NCBI GenBank assembly: GCA_943788055.1 | Contig: CALSOU010000006.1 | Location: forward strand, 186,001-250,000 | Direction of reading: 5' to 3' | Length of the DNA stretch: 64,000 nucleotides | Source of the DNA: an uncultured Saprospiraceae bacterium | GTDB lineage: Bacteria; Bacteroidota; Bacteroidia; Chitinophagales; Saprospiraceae | Part shown: piece by piece, positions 28,513 to 38,061 of the stretch | Numbering within the stretch: the stretch's first letter is position 1 | How the letters are laid out: each line of letters begins with the position of its first letter | The notes under the pieces: generated by a model | Told to the model about the DNA's origin: nothing | What the model saw: only the letters and a program-made list of their open reading frames with translations | Databases searched by the model: none | Translations under genes and position numbers: made by a program

Positions 28513-29454
28513 TTATTCGTCATTATTGTTAGCTTGGTTTTGCTGCTGAAGCTTTTCAAGTTCAGCTTGAATTTCTTCATTCGTTTTACCAAGATTGTTA
28601 AGGCTAAATTCCGCGTCATCTGCAAATGAGTGGTCCGGATAAGAAGCAAGAAATTGTTCGTAAACGCTTCTAGCAGCCTCGATGTTTTTCATATTATCTT
28701 CTAGTACAAAGGCTTTTAGGAATAGTGCCATCGGAGCTTGTTTAGATTCAGGGTAAGTGTTGACTACCCAATCGTACAAACTCAATGCTTTCTTGAAGGT
28801 TCCAACCGTTTTAGCTATCTCAGCAGCTTTAAATAAATTTGCTGGAGCGTCCTCAGTAGTAGGGTTAACCATCACATATGCTTCAGTAGCGTCCACATAC
28901 TCAAAAGCTGCGTTTCTGTTTAATCCCATGGCGTCAACATTTTCAAAAATTAATTCGCCCTTTGCTTGAAGGAAATCAGCTGAATTCGCTGGCATTTGAC
29001 CCATACTAGCTAGATAAGTTTCTGATTTTTCATCATTTGGATATTTCTGGGTGTAAAAGAACTTCAGAGCTTGACTCGCACTTTTCTTACCTATTTCTTC
29101 CATCGATGTTATCAGTTCTGAAATATTTCCATTCGCGTCTGAATCCGAAGGAAATTGTTTTATCAATTCATTGAGTAAGCCTGCTGATACCACTGATTGC
29201 TTTTGCTCTTCAGCGACTATTCGAGCTTTTTTCAAAAGCTTTTTTGTTTCGCTTGTTTGTGGATTTTGAGCACTATATAGTGTCACCGCCGCGATGTATC
29301 CCGCAGCAGTTTCCTTGGTTGGGTTTGAGTCGTAATTTTCCTTCTTTTCGTGAACTTGTGCCATTTCAGGCTCAATATTTTTTTTACACGATGATATTAC
29401 TATTCCCAAAACCAAACATAAAACAAATACTTTCATTTCTACAAAGCTTTTCAT
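28513..29454 (-). CDS. TPR-containing lipoprotein
   Basis: The 313-residue protein has a lipoprotein signal with lipobox VISSC (Cys23). The middle and C-terminal parts form helical repeats. The clearest TPR-like units are ALSLYDWVVNTYPESKQAP and ARSVYEQFLASYPDHSFADD (about 225-295), similar to YbgF/BamD-type 'A...Y......P.s..a..A' units. The C-terminus is glutamine/asparagine-rich. It probably acts as a periplasmic scaffold at the outer membrane. A TATATTTG element lies 16 nt upstream of the ATG. Confidence 0.75.
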   Translation of the reverse strand: MKSFVEMKVFVLCLVLGIVISSCKKNIEPEMAQVHEKKENYDSNPTKETAAGYIAAVTLYSAQNPQTSETKKLLKKARIVAEEQKQSVVSAGLLNELIKQFPSDSDANGNISELITSMEEIGKKSASQALKFFYTQKYPNDEKSETYLASMGQMPANSADFLQAKGELIFENVDAMGLNRNAAFEYVDATEAYVMVNPTTEDAPANLFKAAEIAKTVGTFKKALSLYDWVVNTYPESKQAPMALFLKAFVLEDNMKNIEAARSVYEQFLASYPDHSFADDAEFSLNNLGKTNEEIQAELEKLQQQNQANNNDE

Positions 29455-29470
29455 ACTCGATTTTTTACAG

Positions 29471-29478
29471 CAAATATA
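29471..29478 (-). promoter_or_regulatory. -7 element TATATTTG for the TPR lipoprotein gene
   Basis: A TAnnTTTG match on the minus strand, 16 nt before the ATG at 29454. Confidence 0.5.
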
Positions 29479-29555
29479 AAACTATCTATCAAAGTTTTGA
29501 TTATAGATTATATGATATGCTTATAATTTAAATACAGTTATTGGTAACGATATAA

Positions 29556-30896
29556 ATGATGAAAAAAAGCTATAGTAAAAGTATTTTTTGGTTTAGAAGA
29601 GATTTGAGACTTGAAGATCAAGTAGGCCTGCATAATGCATTGAAAATGAGTAAATCAGTTTGTCCCATATTTATTTTTGATCGAGAGATTCTTGACAAAT
29701 TGGAAGATAGGAAAGATGCACGAGTAGAGTTTATTCATGATACGTTGAAATCAATGAAAATCACTCTGAATGAGCTTGGTAGCGATTTGAAGATTTACTA
29801 CGGTAATCCAAAGGAACTCTGGCCGAAAATTCTAGATGAAATACGGCCTGATGCCGTCTTTTGCAATCGGGATTATGAGATTTATGCTAAAGATCGAGAT
29901 AGCTTGGTTGAAAAATTCTGCAAGGATCAAGAAACTGACTTTCATTCCTACAAGGATCACGTAGTTTTTGATAAGGAAGATGTGTTGAAGGATGACAGCA
30001 CCCCATATGTTGTTTTTACACCCTATAAACGGAAATGGATAGAGAAACTGAATAGCCGAGTTGATGACAATGGTCTATCTTATTATCTGAAGTCGTATTC
30101 TGTAGAAAAGTATAATGAGGCTTTCGCCCAAATGGACGGTGAAGAAATGATAAAGCTCTCTGACATGGGCTTTGAACGATCAGAGATCGAAATACCATCA
30201 AATACAGTGCCCCAAAAGCGTATTAAGCAATATGACAAATTGCGTAATTTTCCAGCGGTCGATGGTACTTCAAGGTTAGGGATTCATTTTAGGTTTGGAA
30301 CAATTAGCATTCGCGAGAAAGCTCGAAAAGCACTAAAACTTAATGATACGTTTCTAAGCGAATTAGTTTGGAGAGATTTCTATGCGCACATTCTTGATGC
30401 TTTTCCACACGTCGAAGAGAATTCATTTCGAGAAAAGTATGATCGAATTGAGTGGAGAAACAATGAGAAAGAATTTGATTCATGGTGTAAGGGAAAAACT
30501 GGTTATCCTATGGTCGATGCGGGTATGCGCGAGTTGAACAACACGGGATATATGCATAATAGAGTAAGGATGGTTGCTGCAAGTTTCTTGACGAAACATC
30601 TTTTAATAGATTGGAGATGGGGGGAGGCATATTTCGCAGCTAAGTTACTAGACTACGATCTTTCGAGTAACAACGGTGGATGGCAGTGGGCAGCTGGAAG
30701 CGGAACGGATGCTGCGCCGTACTTCCGGATTTTTAATCCAGAATCTCAAATGAAGAAGTTTGATAAAGAGAATAAGTATATCAAAAAGTGGGTGCCGGAA
30801 TATGGAACTGATAAGTACGTCGATCCCATAGTAGATCATAAAGAAGCAAGAGAAAGATGCCTCAGTACTTATAAAGCGGCCCTTCAAGACGCTTAG
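29556..30896 (+). CDS. phrB: Deoxyribodipyrimidine photolyase / cryptochrome family
   Basis: The 446-residue flavoprotein splits UV-induced pyrimidine dimers with light. The N-terminal antenna domain starts SIFWFRRDLRLEDQVGL. The FAD domain shows SRLGIHFRFGTIS, the WRDFYAH motif, KTGYPMVDAGMREL, NRVRMVAASFLTKHL and the C-terminal NNGGWQWAAGSGTDAAPYFR. These are class I CPD photolyase signatures. The final segment is slightly short compared with E. coli PhrB (472). A DASH-type or (6-4) enzyme cannot be fully excluded, but the motifs favour class I. Confidence 0.92.
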   Translation: MMKKSYSKSIFWFRRDLRLEDQVGLHNALKMSKSVCPIFIFDREILDKLEDRKDARVEFIHDTLKSMKITLNELGSDLKIYYGNPKELWPKILDEIRPDAVFCNRDYEIYAKDRDSLVEKFCKDQETDFHSYKDHVVFDKEDVLKDDSTPYVVFTPYKRKWIEKLNSRVDDNGLSYYLKSYSVEKYNEAFAQMDGEEMIKLSDMGFERSEIEIPSNTVPQKRIKQYDKLRNFPAVDGTSRLGIHFRFGTISIREKARKALKLNDTFLSELVWRDFYAHILDAFPHVEENSFREKYDRIEWRNNEKEFDSWCKGKTGYPMVDAGMRELNNTGYMHNRVRMVAASFLTKHLLIDWRWGEAYFAAKLLDYDLSSNNGGWQWAAGSGTDAAPYFRIFNPESQMKKFDKENKYIKKWVPEYGTDKYVDPIVDHKEARERCLSTYKAALQDA

Positions 30897-30912
30897 CATT
30901 TCCAAAGCGAAA

Positions 30913-31752
30913 TTATTTAGTTTTTAAAGGAAGATGTACCTGAAGGAAGTCAATGATGCTCAATTGATCATCCGAGTAGAAAAGATAGTCTGAATATGTT
31001 TTCTTTTCACTTAACTTTTTCAACAATTGAATGGCGGGCAACTTCTCAGAAAAGTAATTAGTACCGAAAAAAACCATAGGACTTACATAATCATAAGTAG
31101 AGTAGTGGTTTTGAGCGGCGTCTGTAAATACTTCTTGTATAGTTCCTGCACTTCCAGGGCAATATATAATGCCATGTAAGCAAATTGCCAATAAATTATC
31201 TTCTCTAACCGCGTTGCTAAAGTACTTTGCAATATACTTTGAAAAGGCATTGCTTGGCTCATGACCATAAAACCAAGTAGGAATTGCAAGACTCTCAGCT
31301 CCATCAGGATATTTGTTAATGATGTCTTGTGCTAGTTTCTCATAACTTACATCTGTATATGAAGGGCTTTTTTGAATGCATTGTATAGCTTCCTCCAGGT
31401 CTTCAAGCGAGTAAGTTGAAAAATACGCACCCATATTACTAGCTTCCATAATACCTGGCCCGCCACGTGTTACAACATAGTATCCAGCTTGTGCAACTCT
31501 CCATGCTAACTCTGCAGCTTACCAGAAGTCGGAACTAGTTCTTTTGACCCCATGTTCCCCATTTTCAAACTTACAGCCAATGAACGTACAATGCTATATT
31601 TTAATGTTATGCCACTTTATCTTGATTTCTGTAAAATCGATGTTTCGTATGGTACAATTTATTAAATACGGTGCTTTCTGAAGAAAAGCTTGAAAAGTCT
31701 TTATTTCATGAATTTTTGTAGGTGGGTGACCCGCTCTAAATTTATGTTTCAT
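30913..31752 (-). pseudogene. LOG-like (lysine-decarboxylase-like) protein, decayed
   Basis: Read in one frame from an ATG at 31752, which overlaps the end of the upstream gene, to 30913, the locus encodes a LOG-like protein interrupted by TAG (31594-31596) and TAA (31519-31521). The N-terminal piece contains PPTKIHEIKTFQAFLQ and CTFIGCKFE. The part after the second stop has the nucleotide-binding signature VVTRGGPGIMEASNMGAYF and PGSAGTIQEVFTDA. Bacteroidota relatives are, from memory, about 380-400 residues with about 100 residues between 'FIGC' and 'MGGH'; these are missing (junction near 31560). So there are two nonsense codons and a probable internal deletion, but no frameshift. The C-terminal 178 residues could still be translated from the ATG at 31449, but without the GGP-loop start. 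Confidence 0.8.
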
Positions 31753-33184
31753 TCGGCAATTGTACATCTTTTAGTTTTTCTAGAAACCATTGTCTCGATG
31801 CCAATTCTTTAGTATCTAGAATTTTTTGTTTCAGTTTTGGTAGGAGATCTGGATCATAACGTGCTTTATTTAGAGTTTTCATGTACTTTATTAGGTTGAG
31901 ATATTCTCTTCTGATTTTCTCAGAAATTCCTTTTGATCTCCTCATATATGCAGTAAAACTGTCAGAGAAATACATCAGGGCCTCTTCGTCATAAAGCTCA
32001 TAATAGCTTACCATAAGCATTGTTTTACTTACATTAGCATAGAGTGGATCTTCAAATTCTACATTTCGCACCGTTTCAATAACGCGTTTGTAGTCTTTTT
32101 TGTAAAAATGAAATACAGCTAAATTATATTGATAAGCATTGTCTTGGAATTTCTCATCTAGCAACTTAATTTTATCTTTAATGAACTGCTTTGTCCACTC
32201 TATTTTTTTCAATCTTAGAGCGATCGAAACGATGTTCCGGTACGATGTGGGACTGAGTTTGCCTTTTTCTAGTATGGCCTTGTTTTCAATTCCTTCAGAA
32301 TAGACATCCAACATTTCTTGGTAAAAATCTGCATTTCCCTTATTGATCTGCCTTATAGTAAAATTGATAAGTGATTCGTGTATTGTTTTAGCATCCCTTG
32401 TGTCAAAGAGATGGTAATATCTTTTTATTAATATTTTTAGATTTCGATAGCTATCAGTATCGTCAGAATTAATTGAGGTTTTGTATATCTCGTAGTAGAT
32501 TCTCAAAACGGGAGGCAAGTCTTTTTGATGCATCTTTACGATCGCCAGAACTTTGTCGATATAAGGGAATTCGTACTCAGATTCAAAAAGTCTCTTATGA
32601 GAAAGATAAGTATTGTAGTACTTGAGTTTTTCGACCATATAGAAGTAATCGAGATTGTCATTGATCCTAAGAACATCTACCTCACGATCTTTCTTTTTCG
32701 TTTTGATCTTGCGCTCAAATTCCGATTCTAAATTAAAAATGTTCTTCTCTAGATAAAAGCTTTGGAGAAAGTGATTTCCATCTCTCAGATTATTCCGTGC
32801 AATCCATTTGTTTGCAGTGTTTATCGCCTTGCTGTAAAGGGGTTTTAGTTCTCTTTTATCTACAGAAGTTATCAGATTGTTGGCTTTATGTTGCTCATTT
32901 TCTTCATACTCTTCTTGAGCTAAGAATTGGAGACAAAGTTGAAATAGGTCTGAAGCGAGATTTCTAAATTTTTGATCATTGTAGGATTTTTCACCTGTGG
33001 CTAGCTTATAGTAGTACTCTTTGTCTTTAATTTTTGATTTGTAAAGATCTATTTTTAACGCTTCAAATAAGGCGATTATCTTTTGGTTTTTGTTGAAATA
33101 AGGAGAAGCCACGAATTTATGAATCCTATTGAGTTCATAGGCAGATAAACTTTCCAAAAGAACGATCAAATTACCTTTATTCAT
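31742..33184 (-). CDS. Helical-repeat protein of unknown function
   Basis: The 480-residue protein has no signal peptide. It begins KGNLIVLLESLSAYELNRIH and FVASPYFNKNQKIIALFEAL, and is almost entirely predicted alpha-helical, rich in Lys, Glu, Tyr and Leu. It contains repeat-like units such as NLAVFHFYKKDYKRVIETV that resemble degenerate TPRs. I do not recognise a named family, though similar proteins appear to occur in several copies in Saprospirales genomes (recollection). The last codons overlap the start of the LOG-like pseudogene by 11 bp, so the two were one operon. Function is unknown. Confidence 0.75.
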   Translation of the reverse strand: MNKGNLIVLLESLSAYELNRIHKFVASPYFNKNQKIIALFEALKIDLYKSKIKDKEYYYKLATGEKSYNDQKFRNLASDLFQLCLQFLAQEEYEENEQHKANNLITSVDKRELKPLYSKAINTANKWIARNNLRDGNHFLQSFYLEKNIFNLESEFERKIKTKKKDREVDVLRINDNLDYFYMVEKLKYYNTYLSHKRLFESEYEFPYIDKVLAIVKMHQKDLPPVLRIYYEIYKTSINSDDTDSYRNLKILIKRYYHLFDTRDAKTIHESLINFTIRQINKGNADFYQEMLDVYSEGIENKAILEKGKLSPTSYRNIVSIALRLKKIEWTKQFIKDKIKLLDEKFQDNAYQYNLAVFHFYKKDYKRVIETVRNVEFEDPLYANVSKTMLMVSYYELYDEEALMYFSDSFTAYMRRSKGISEKIRREYLNLIKYMKTLNKARYDPDLLPKLKQKILDTKELASRQWFLEKLKDVQLPNET

Positions 33185-33418
33185 GACATCTATTGAATAT
33201 ATAAATGAATGTATACCAGAATTTTATAAATAATAAAAATATTAATGTTTTCTTTTTGTAAATTGGGTTTTTCATCAAGTTGATTTATATGTAATGTATT
33301 GATCTCATGCATGTTAGAACTCATCGCAAAAATGCATATTCTAAGCTTTTTCGCCAGACGTATAGTTTGTTTTAATATATGTTTTATTTTAACGCATAAA
33401 TGCTGTATCTTTACATCA

Positions 33419-33426
33419 TAATTTTG
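33419..33426 (+). promoter_or_regulatory. -7 element TAATTTTG for the T9SS surface protein gene
   Basis: A TAnnTTTG match 11 nt before the ATG at 33438. A second, weaker candidate TATCTTTA is at 33406-33413. Confidence 0.5.
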
Positions 33427-33437
33427 TGAGTAGACCT

Positions 33438-35912
33438 ATGACAAAAACATTACAAAGCCTAAAGCTACTATTTTTTCTCTTGCTCGGAGTATTTCTCCAA
33501 GCGCAGAATAACAATGGTAGTCAATCTTTCGAATTGGTTAAGAATACCGTTCTAGAAGATGTGTCGGTCAATTCGATGATAAAACCGATAACGGTTGTGC
33601 AGCCTACAAACGGGTCTGTATCTTACTCGTATCTAGCCTCAGGCGTTTATGAAATGAAATACACACCTGATGCTGATTTTGTTGGCTCGGATTACTTCGT
33701 AGGTGAGTACTATGTAAACAATGGCATTCCGACTCCGAAGTATGTTCATTTTAATGTAGAAGTAAAGGAGACGATAATTAGAACATCTGCTGATTTCGCA
33801 AACACAAGCGTAAATCAGCCTGTCACAGTTTTTGCTCTAGACAATGACTTTGCTACTCATGGTCCGCTGACGATCGTTGCGGCTAGTTTTGTCACTGGAG
33901 GTTCAATCGCTCTAGGTTCTTCCTCTGAATTGGTTTTTACTCCGGAAACTAACTATGTAGGTGATGCATATGTAAATTATATCGTTCAAGATACTCTCGA
34001 CTTCACTGCTATCGGTACTATTAAAATTGGGGTTCAAGATTCGATCAATGTTCCAGCTTTCGATCAAATTAATATGGCGACTACCAATCGAAATCCAGCT
34101 ACTATCTTGTTGCCACTATCTGGTTTTATAGTCGATACTTTAAATGCAGCTATGCATGGGGCAATTGAATTTGCCGGAACTGACGTTGTTGAATACATAA
34201 GTACGTTAGGTAACGATTCTAAGGATACATTCTCAGTAATTATACCAGGTGCATACGAACGGGAAATCATCATCGAAACTATTAATATACCTGAGCCTAA
34301 TGGATTTCTGATTGATGACTACGTGATTACTACTGTTGGTGAAGCTGTCACTTTCGATGTCCAAGCAAATGATATTAAGAAAAACTTCCCAATAACTGAT
34401 TTTACGCAGGCGAGTGGATTAGTGCAGGATTCTTTAGATGAGAGTGTGTTCACATACACACCACCTGCCAACTTTGAAGGTGAGAAGGTATTTTCATATA
34501 CTGTAACAAATGGAGTTTATAATGAAACGGGATATATAACCATTCTGGTTAGCAATTTTACACCCGAAAATAATGCAATTTATAACCTGACTACTCCTAG
34601 AAATACTCCTTTAGTAATAAATTACGATATCCCGATATCGAATTTTTCGTTTATCGAGAATTTGAGTCCAGCAAATGGAAGCTTAGATATCTACGAAGGT
34701 ATAGACACCATTTCCGTAGGATGCGAAAGCATTTCAGGCTATAATTTGGTTACTTACACTCCTGAAGAGGATTATGTTGGTGCTGATCAATTTGAGATTT
34801 TGTACTGCGTAGACAATAACAACTGCCAATTAGTTAAAGTATTCTTAGAGGTAGAGGACATAGGGTTAGATTCGATTTGTCTTTGTGTTGCAAATTGCGT
34901 TTGGGCTGGAGACTCTGATAATGACGGTAAAGTTTCAGTAGCAGATTTATTGCCGATTGCATATCACCAAGGGCTCTATGGAGAACCAAGAGAGGAGGCT
35001 GGAGTAACTACTTCCTGGTTTGGGCAGCATGCAGAAGACTGGAATGTTAATCAAGTTTACAATGCAGAAGACGTTAAGCACGTAGATAGCAATGGCGATG
35101 GATTAATCGCTGGCGATGATCTATTAGAAATAGAGTCATACTACAATCGATTCCACAGTTTGGTTGCACCTGATAATTTAGTAATAAAGGACTATCCGTT
35201 TGAGCTTCACACTGATCAAGACACAGTTTATGCTGGTGAATACATTCACTTTGATATCATTATTGGAACTGAAGAGTATCCTGCATTAAACTTGCATGGA
35301 TTGGCTTATGGTTTAACTTTCCCAGCTAGCCTTATCGACTCCTCCACTTTACAAGTAGACTTTTTAAATGAAGAGTGGTTTGGCGCAAATTCGGCAGCAT
35401 TGGAAATGGCAGTTCAGCCAGTAGAAGGAAGAATCGAAGCGTCGTTTTCTAGAACTTCTGGTATTCCAGTTTCTGGATATGGATTAGTTGCAAGTGTAGA
35501 TTTTATTATTGAAGATGATGTTCAAGGGATCAAAGCTGGTGATGAAATTATTGAGATGAAATTTTATCTCGAACCGATGGTGATTCAAGGTGTAGGCGGC
35601 GAGCAGTTTACCTTACCTCCGTTTGAAAAAATCCTTTATTTAGACTTAAGAGGTAGAGAATCGATATTTGATTCGAAAGTTGATATCAATGTATATCCAA
35701 ATCCTTCTCGGAATGAAGTGTTTGTTCATGCAAACAATCAAGTAAAAATCGAGAAAGTTCAAGTAATAAACAGTAATGGGCAAGTTATAAGAAGTGAAGT
35801 AATAAACTTTGAAACTGCTAGATTACAGGTTTCTGATTTGGTTGATGGCTTATATTTTATTCGCGTAGAAACTGCTAGTGGAACAACGGTAAGGAAGTTT
35901 ACCAAACTATAG
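33438..35912 (+). CDS. Large T9SS-exported surface protein with cadherin-like repeats and dockerin-like module
   Basis: From the ATG at 33438 the protein has 824 residues with a signal peptide ending FLQAQ. The first half (to about 470) holds four or five beta-sandwich repeats with the signature 'G..sY...g.y.mkYTPd.dFvG.DyF', typical of Big_9/cadherin-like tandem domains. Then comes a Cys-rich CLCVANCVWAGDSDNDG with Ca-binding loops DSDNDGKVSVAD and DSNGDGLIAGDD, a dockerin-like pair. A cohesin-like beta domain follows (about 580-720). The C-terminus is a T9SS sorting domain (VYPNPSRNEVFVHANN...RKFTKL). It is likely a secreted or cell-surface adhesion protein. A GTG at 33426 is an unlikely alternative start. 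Confidence 0.87.
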   Translation: MTKTLQSLKLLFFLLLGVFLQAQNNNGSQSFELVKNTVLEDVSVNSMIKPITVVQPTNGSVSYSYLASGVYEMKYTPDADFVGSDYFVGEYYVNNGIPTPKYVHFNVEVKETIIRTSADFANTSVNQPVTVFALDNDFATHGPLTIVAASFVTGGSIALGSSSELVFTPETNYVGDAYVNYIVQDTLDFTAIGTIKIGVQDSINVPAFDQINMATTNRNPATILLPLSGFIVDTLNAAMHGAIEFAGTDVVEYISTLGNDSKDTFSVIIPGAYEREIIIETINIPEPNGFLIDDYVITTVGEAVTFDVQANDIKKNFPITDFTQASGLVQDSLDESVFTYTPPANFEGEKVFSYTVTNGVYNETGYITILVSNFTPENNAIYNLTTPRNTPLVINYDIPISNFSFIENLSPANGSLDIYEGIDTISVGCESISGYNLVTYTPEEDYVGADQFEILYCVDNNNCQLVKVFLEVEDIGLDSICLCVANCVWAGDSDNDGKVSVADLLPIAYHQGLYGEPREEAGVTTSWFGQHAEDWNVNQVYNAEDVKHVDSNGDGLIAGDDLLEIESYYNRFHSLVAPDNLVIKDYPFELHTDQDTVYAGEYIHFDIIIGTEEYPALNLHGLAYGLTFPASLIDSSTLQVDFLNEEWFGANSAALEMAVQPVEGRIEASFSRTSGIPVSGYGLVASVDFIIEDDVQGIKAGDEIIEMKFYLEPMVIQGVGGEQFTLPPFEKILYLDLRGRESIFDSKVDINVYPNPSRNEVFVHANNQVKIEKVQVINSNGQVIRSEVINFETARLQVSDLVDGLYFIRVETASGTTVRKFTKL

Positions 35913-35944
35913 AAAAATTCAAACTCAATCCTTATAAAAAAATG

Positions 35945-35980
35945 GAGTCTTAGTCGAATGATTAAGGCCCTATTTTTTTT
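35945..35980 (+). terminator. Putative intrinsic terminator after the T9SS surface protein gene
   Basis: An imperfect 8-bp stem (GAGTCTTA 35945-35952 with TAAGGCCC 35963-35970, one mismatch and one G-U pair) is followed by a run of eight T. Confidence 0.6.
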
Positions 35981-36044
35981 ACAATTGTTGAAGATTGTAG
36001 TAGAACCTGTTTGTACTTACAGGGTTATCTCGATTTGCAGACTA

Positions 36045-36761
36045 TTAAATTCTATTCTCATTGATTTCTTGAAATAATGCTTCTTTGTAATTCTTGCCTA
36101 TGGGCAGTAATTTGGTTTTATTATTCTCTATAATCTCAACCATATTACCCATTAGTGCTTTTATCTTAGGTGTTGCGACGATGTATGATCTATGAATTCG
36201 TTTGAATGAATCGGAGGGAAGCTTAGCCTCTAGACTTTTCATAGTCTGTAGTGTGATCACACGCCCTTCCACAAGTCTTATTATAACATAGTCCTTTAGA
36301 CCTTCAATGTATAGAATGTCCTTGTAGTTTATTTTGACGAGTTTCTTGTCTGCTTTAACAAAGAAGAAGGTTTCTTTGGCGTCAGCATTATGCGCACCTT
36401 TACGAGCGGCTAAATCTTGTTCTGCTTTATTCACAGCCTGCAAAAATCTATCCATAGAGATAGGTTTTAACAGATAGTCCGTTGCAGCTAATTCGAAACC
36501 CTCAACCGCATAATCTGGATAAGCGGTAGTGAATATAATTAGTGGAGCGTTTTTAAGTGACTTTACGAAGTCTATACCTGTAACTTGTGGCATTTGTATA
36601 TCAAGAAATATTAAGTCGACTTGTTCGTTTTTCAATACCTCGTTGGCCTCGATCACATTGCTACATTTACTCACTAGGATAACATTAGGCATGTTTTCGA
36701 TATAGCTCTCTAGAATATCTTGTGCTAGTGGTTCATCATCAACAATCATTGCATATATCAT
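36045..36761 (-). CDS. LytTR-family response regulator
   Basis: The 238-residue regulator has a receiver domain with the phosphoacceptor Asp54 (FLDIQMP), acidic Asp8/Asp9 and the conserved Lys in LLKPI. The C-terminal LytTR DNA-binding domain (about 135-235) contains KKLVKINYKDILYIEGLKDY and FKRIHRSYIV. Its ATG overlaps the stop of the sensor kinase gene (ATGA), so the two form a two-component system of the LytS/LytR type. Targets are unknown; LytTR sites are direct repeats I could not locate with confidence nearby. Confidence 0.93.
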   Translation of the reverse strand: MIYAMIVDDEPLAQDILESYIENMPNVILVSKCSNVIEANEVLKNEQVDLIFLDIQMPQVTGIDFVKSLKNAPLIIFTTAYPDYAVEGFELAATDYLLKPISMDRFLQAVNKAEQDLAARKGAHNADAKETFFFVKADKKLVKINYKDILYIEGLKDYVIIRLVEGRVITLQTMKSLEAKLPSDSFKRIHRSYIVATPKIKALMGNMVEIIENNKTKLLPIGKNYKEALFQEINENRI

Positions 36762-37837
36762 GTGTCTAATTTTAGGGTTAATTCAATTAAGTAGTGATCA
36801 ATTTTGTTTTCCGTATTTAAGGTATGCGTAGCGGGATATAGGATTTCGAGCCGTCGTTCAACATTGGCAAGGCCGATGCCTCCGCTTTTTTTCTGAGGAT
36901 TTTCGGTGGGGCCGCTTGATCCTTTGCTATTTTCTATTGTGAGTTGTAGATTTTCTTGGTTAACGATCAACGTTACGTGTATATAACCGTCAAGTAACTG
37001 TTGATTAATACCATGCTTGAAGGCATTTTCAAGAAATGGTGTAAGTAGAAGAGGAGATATAAATTTTCCATCCGTATCTCCTTCAACATTAACTTTTATA
37101 TCAAATGACTTACTAAGTCGCAGTTTTTCAAGCTCGATGTAGTTTTTGAGATAATTGATTTCTTTTTTTAGAGGTACTTTTCGTTCATTGCATTCGTAGA
37201 GTATGTAGCGCATGATCTCACTAAGTTTTAACACTGTTTCTGGAGCACGATCTGACTTCTTTAAGGTTAATGCGTAGACGTTATTTAGAGTATTGAATAA
37301 AAAATGTGGATTGATCTGGCTTTTCAGAAAATTGAGTTCTGTCTGAGTTGTTTTGTACTCAAGTTCTTTATTTTCAATATCAGTTTTCTGCCAATCATTC
37401 AGAATCTGAAAAATAGTAGACGACGCGGCAACGAAGAGGCTTGATAAGAAAATGAAGCCCTGATTGTCAATGAATCGTTGCTGAATTATCGGGAAACTCT
37501 GAAAAAGAATATAAAGGCTCAAAGTTTTTATAGGACTAATCAATAAAACACTGAAGAACAAAAAAACGGAATAGGTAAGAACCTTACCTTCCTTGAGAAA
37601 TTGTGGTATTAAGAAAAGTAGATTGAAATATACAACGATTGCAAAAAAGACAACATTGACAATTTCTTTGAAAAATGTAATGTGAAACGCATATTGATTT
37701 CGATCAGTTAAAACCAAGATAAATAAAACCATTAGCCAAAAGAAAACATGATACCATGTGCTTTTCATAGGAGAACTCATGAAACGCTCCTTGATTGTTT
37801 TTTTTACCGGTTCGATTAACGACATGTCGTCTTGCAT
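36758..37837 (-). CDS. LytS-type sensor histidine kinase
   Basis: The 359-residue kinase has four predicted membrane segments (about 30-44, 58-79, 88-114, 127-146). A short linker leads to the His_kinase domain with phospho-acceptor His178 in INPHFLFNTLN. The HATPase domain has LLTPFLENAFKHGIN and GGIGLANVERRL. There is no sensory domain beyond the membrane part, as usual for this family in Bacteroidota. It pairs with the LytTR regulator directly downstream. Confidence 0.93.
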   Translation of the reverse strand: MQDDMSLIEPVKKTIKERFMSSPMKSTWYHVFFWLMVLFILVLTDRNQYAFHITFFKEIVNVVFFAIVVYFNLLFLIPQFLKEGKVLTYSVFLFFSVLLISPIKTLSLYILFQSFPIIQQRFIDNQGFIFLSSLFVAASSTIFQILNDWQKTDIENKELEYKTTQTELNFLKSQINPHFLFNTLNNVYALTLKKSDRAPETVLKLSEIMRYILYECNERKVPLKKEINYLKNYIELEKLRLSKSFDIKVNVEGDTDGKFISPLLLTPFLENAFKHGINQQLLDGYIHVTLIVNQENLQLTIENSKGSSGPTENPQKKSGGIGLANVERRLEILYPATHTLNTENKIDHYLIELTLKLDT

Positions 37838-38061
37838 TTATTTTTCTGCACCTACACAAATGAACACAGAATTGACCAAAAGTATTTCTCTGTCTTAGGT
37901 TATTTCGCCCAAATGGTACCAATGATCGATAAAAATAGACAAATGAATATAGAATTCTATTTAAAGCGGAAATTCATGCTAGTAAACAAAATCAACCTAA
38001 GCTATGTTAATCATGACGTTAGAGATTTATACAAATCAGCAATTTAGCATAAAGTAACAAA

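Noticed and set aside
33438-35912. Cellulosome component
   Set aside because: Dockerin-like loops are present, but no glycoside hydrolase or cellulosome scaffold is nearby; T9SS surface proteins often carry such modules.
36045-37837. Novel defence or signalling island around the LytS/LytTR pair
   Set aside because: Both genes are standard two-component proteins flanked by housekeeping genes.
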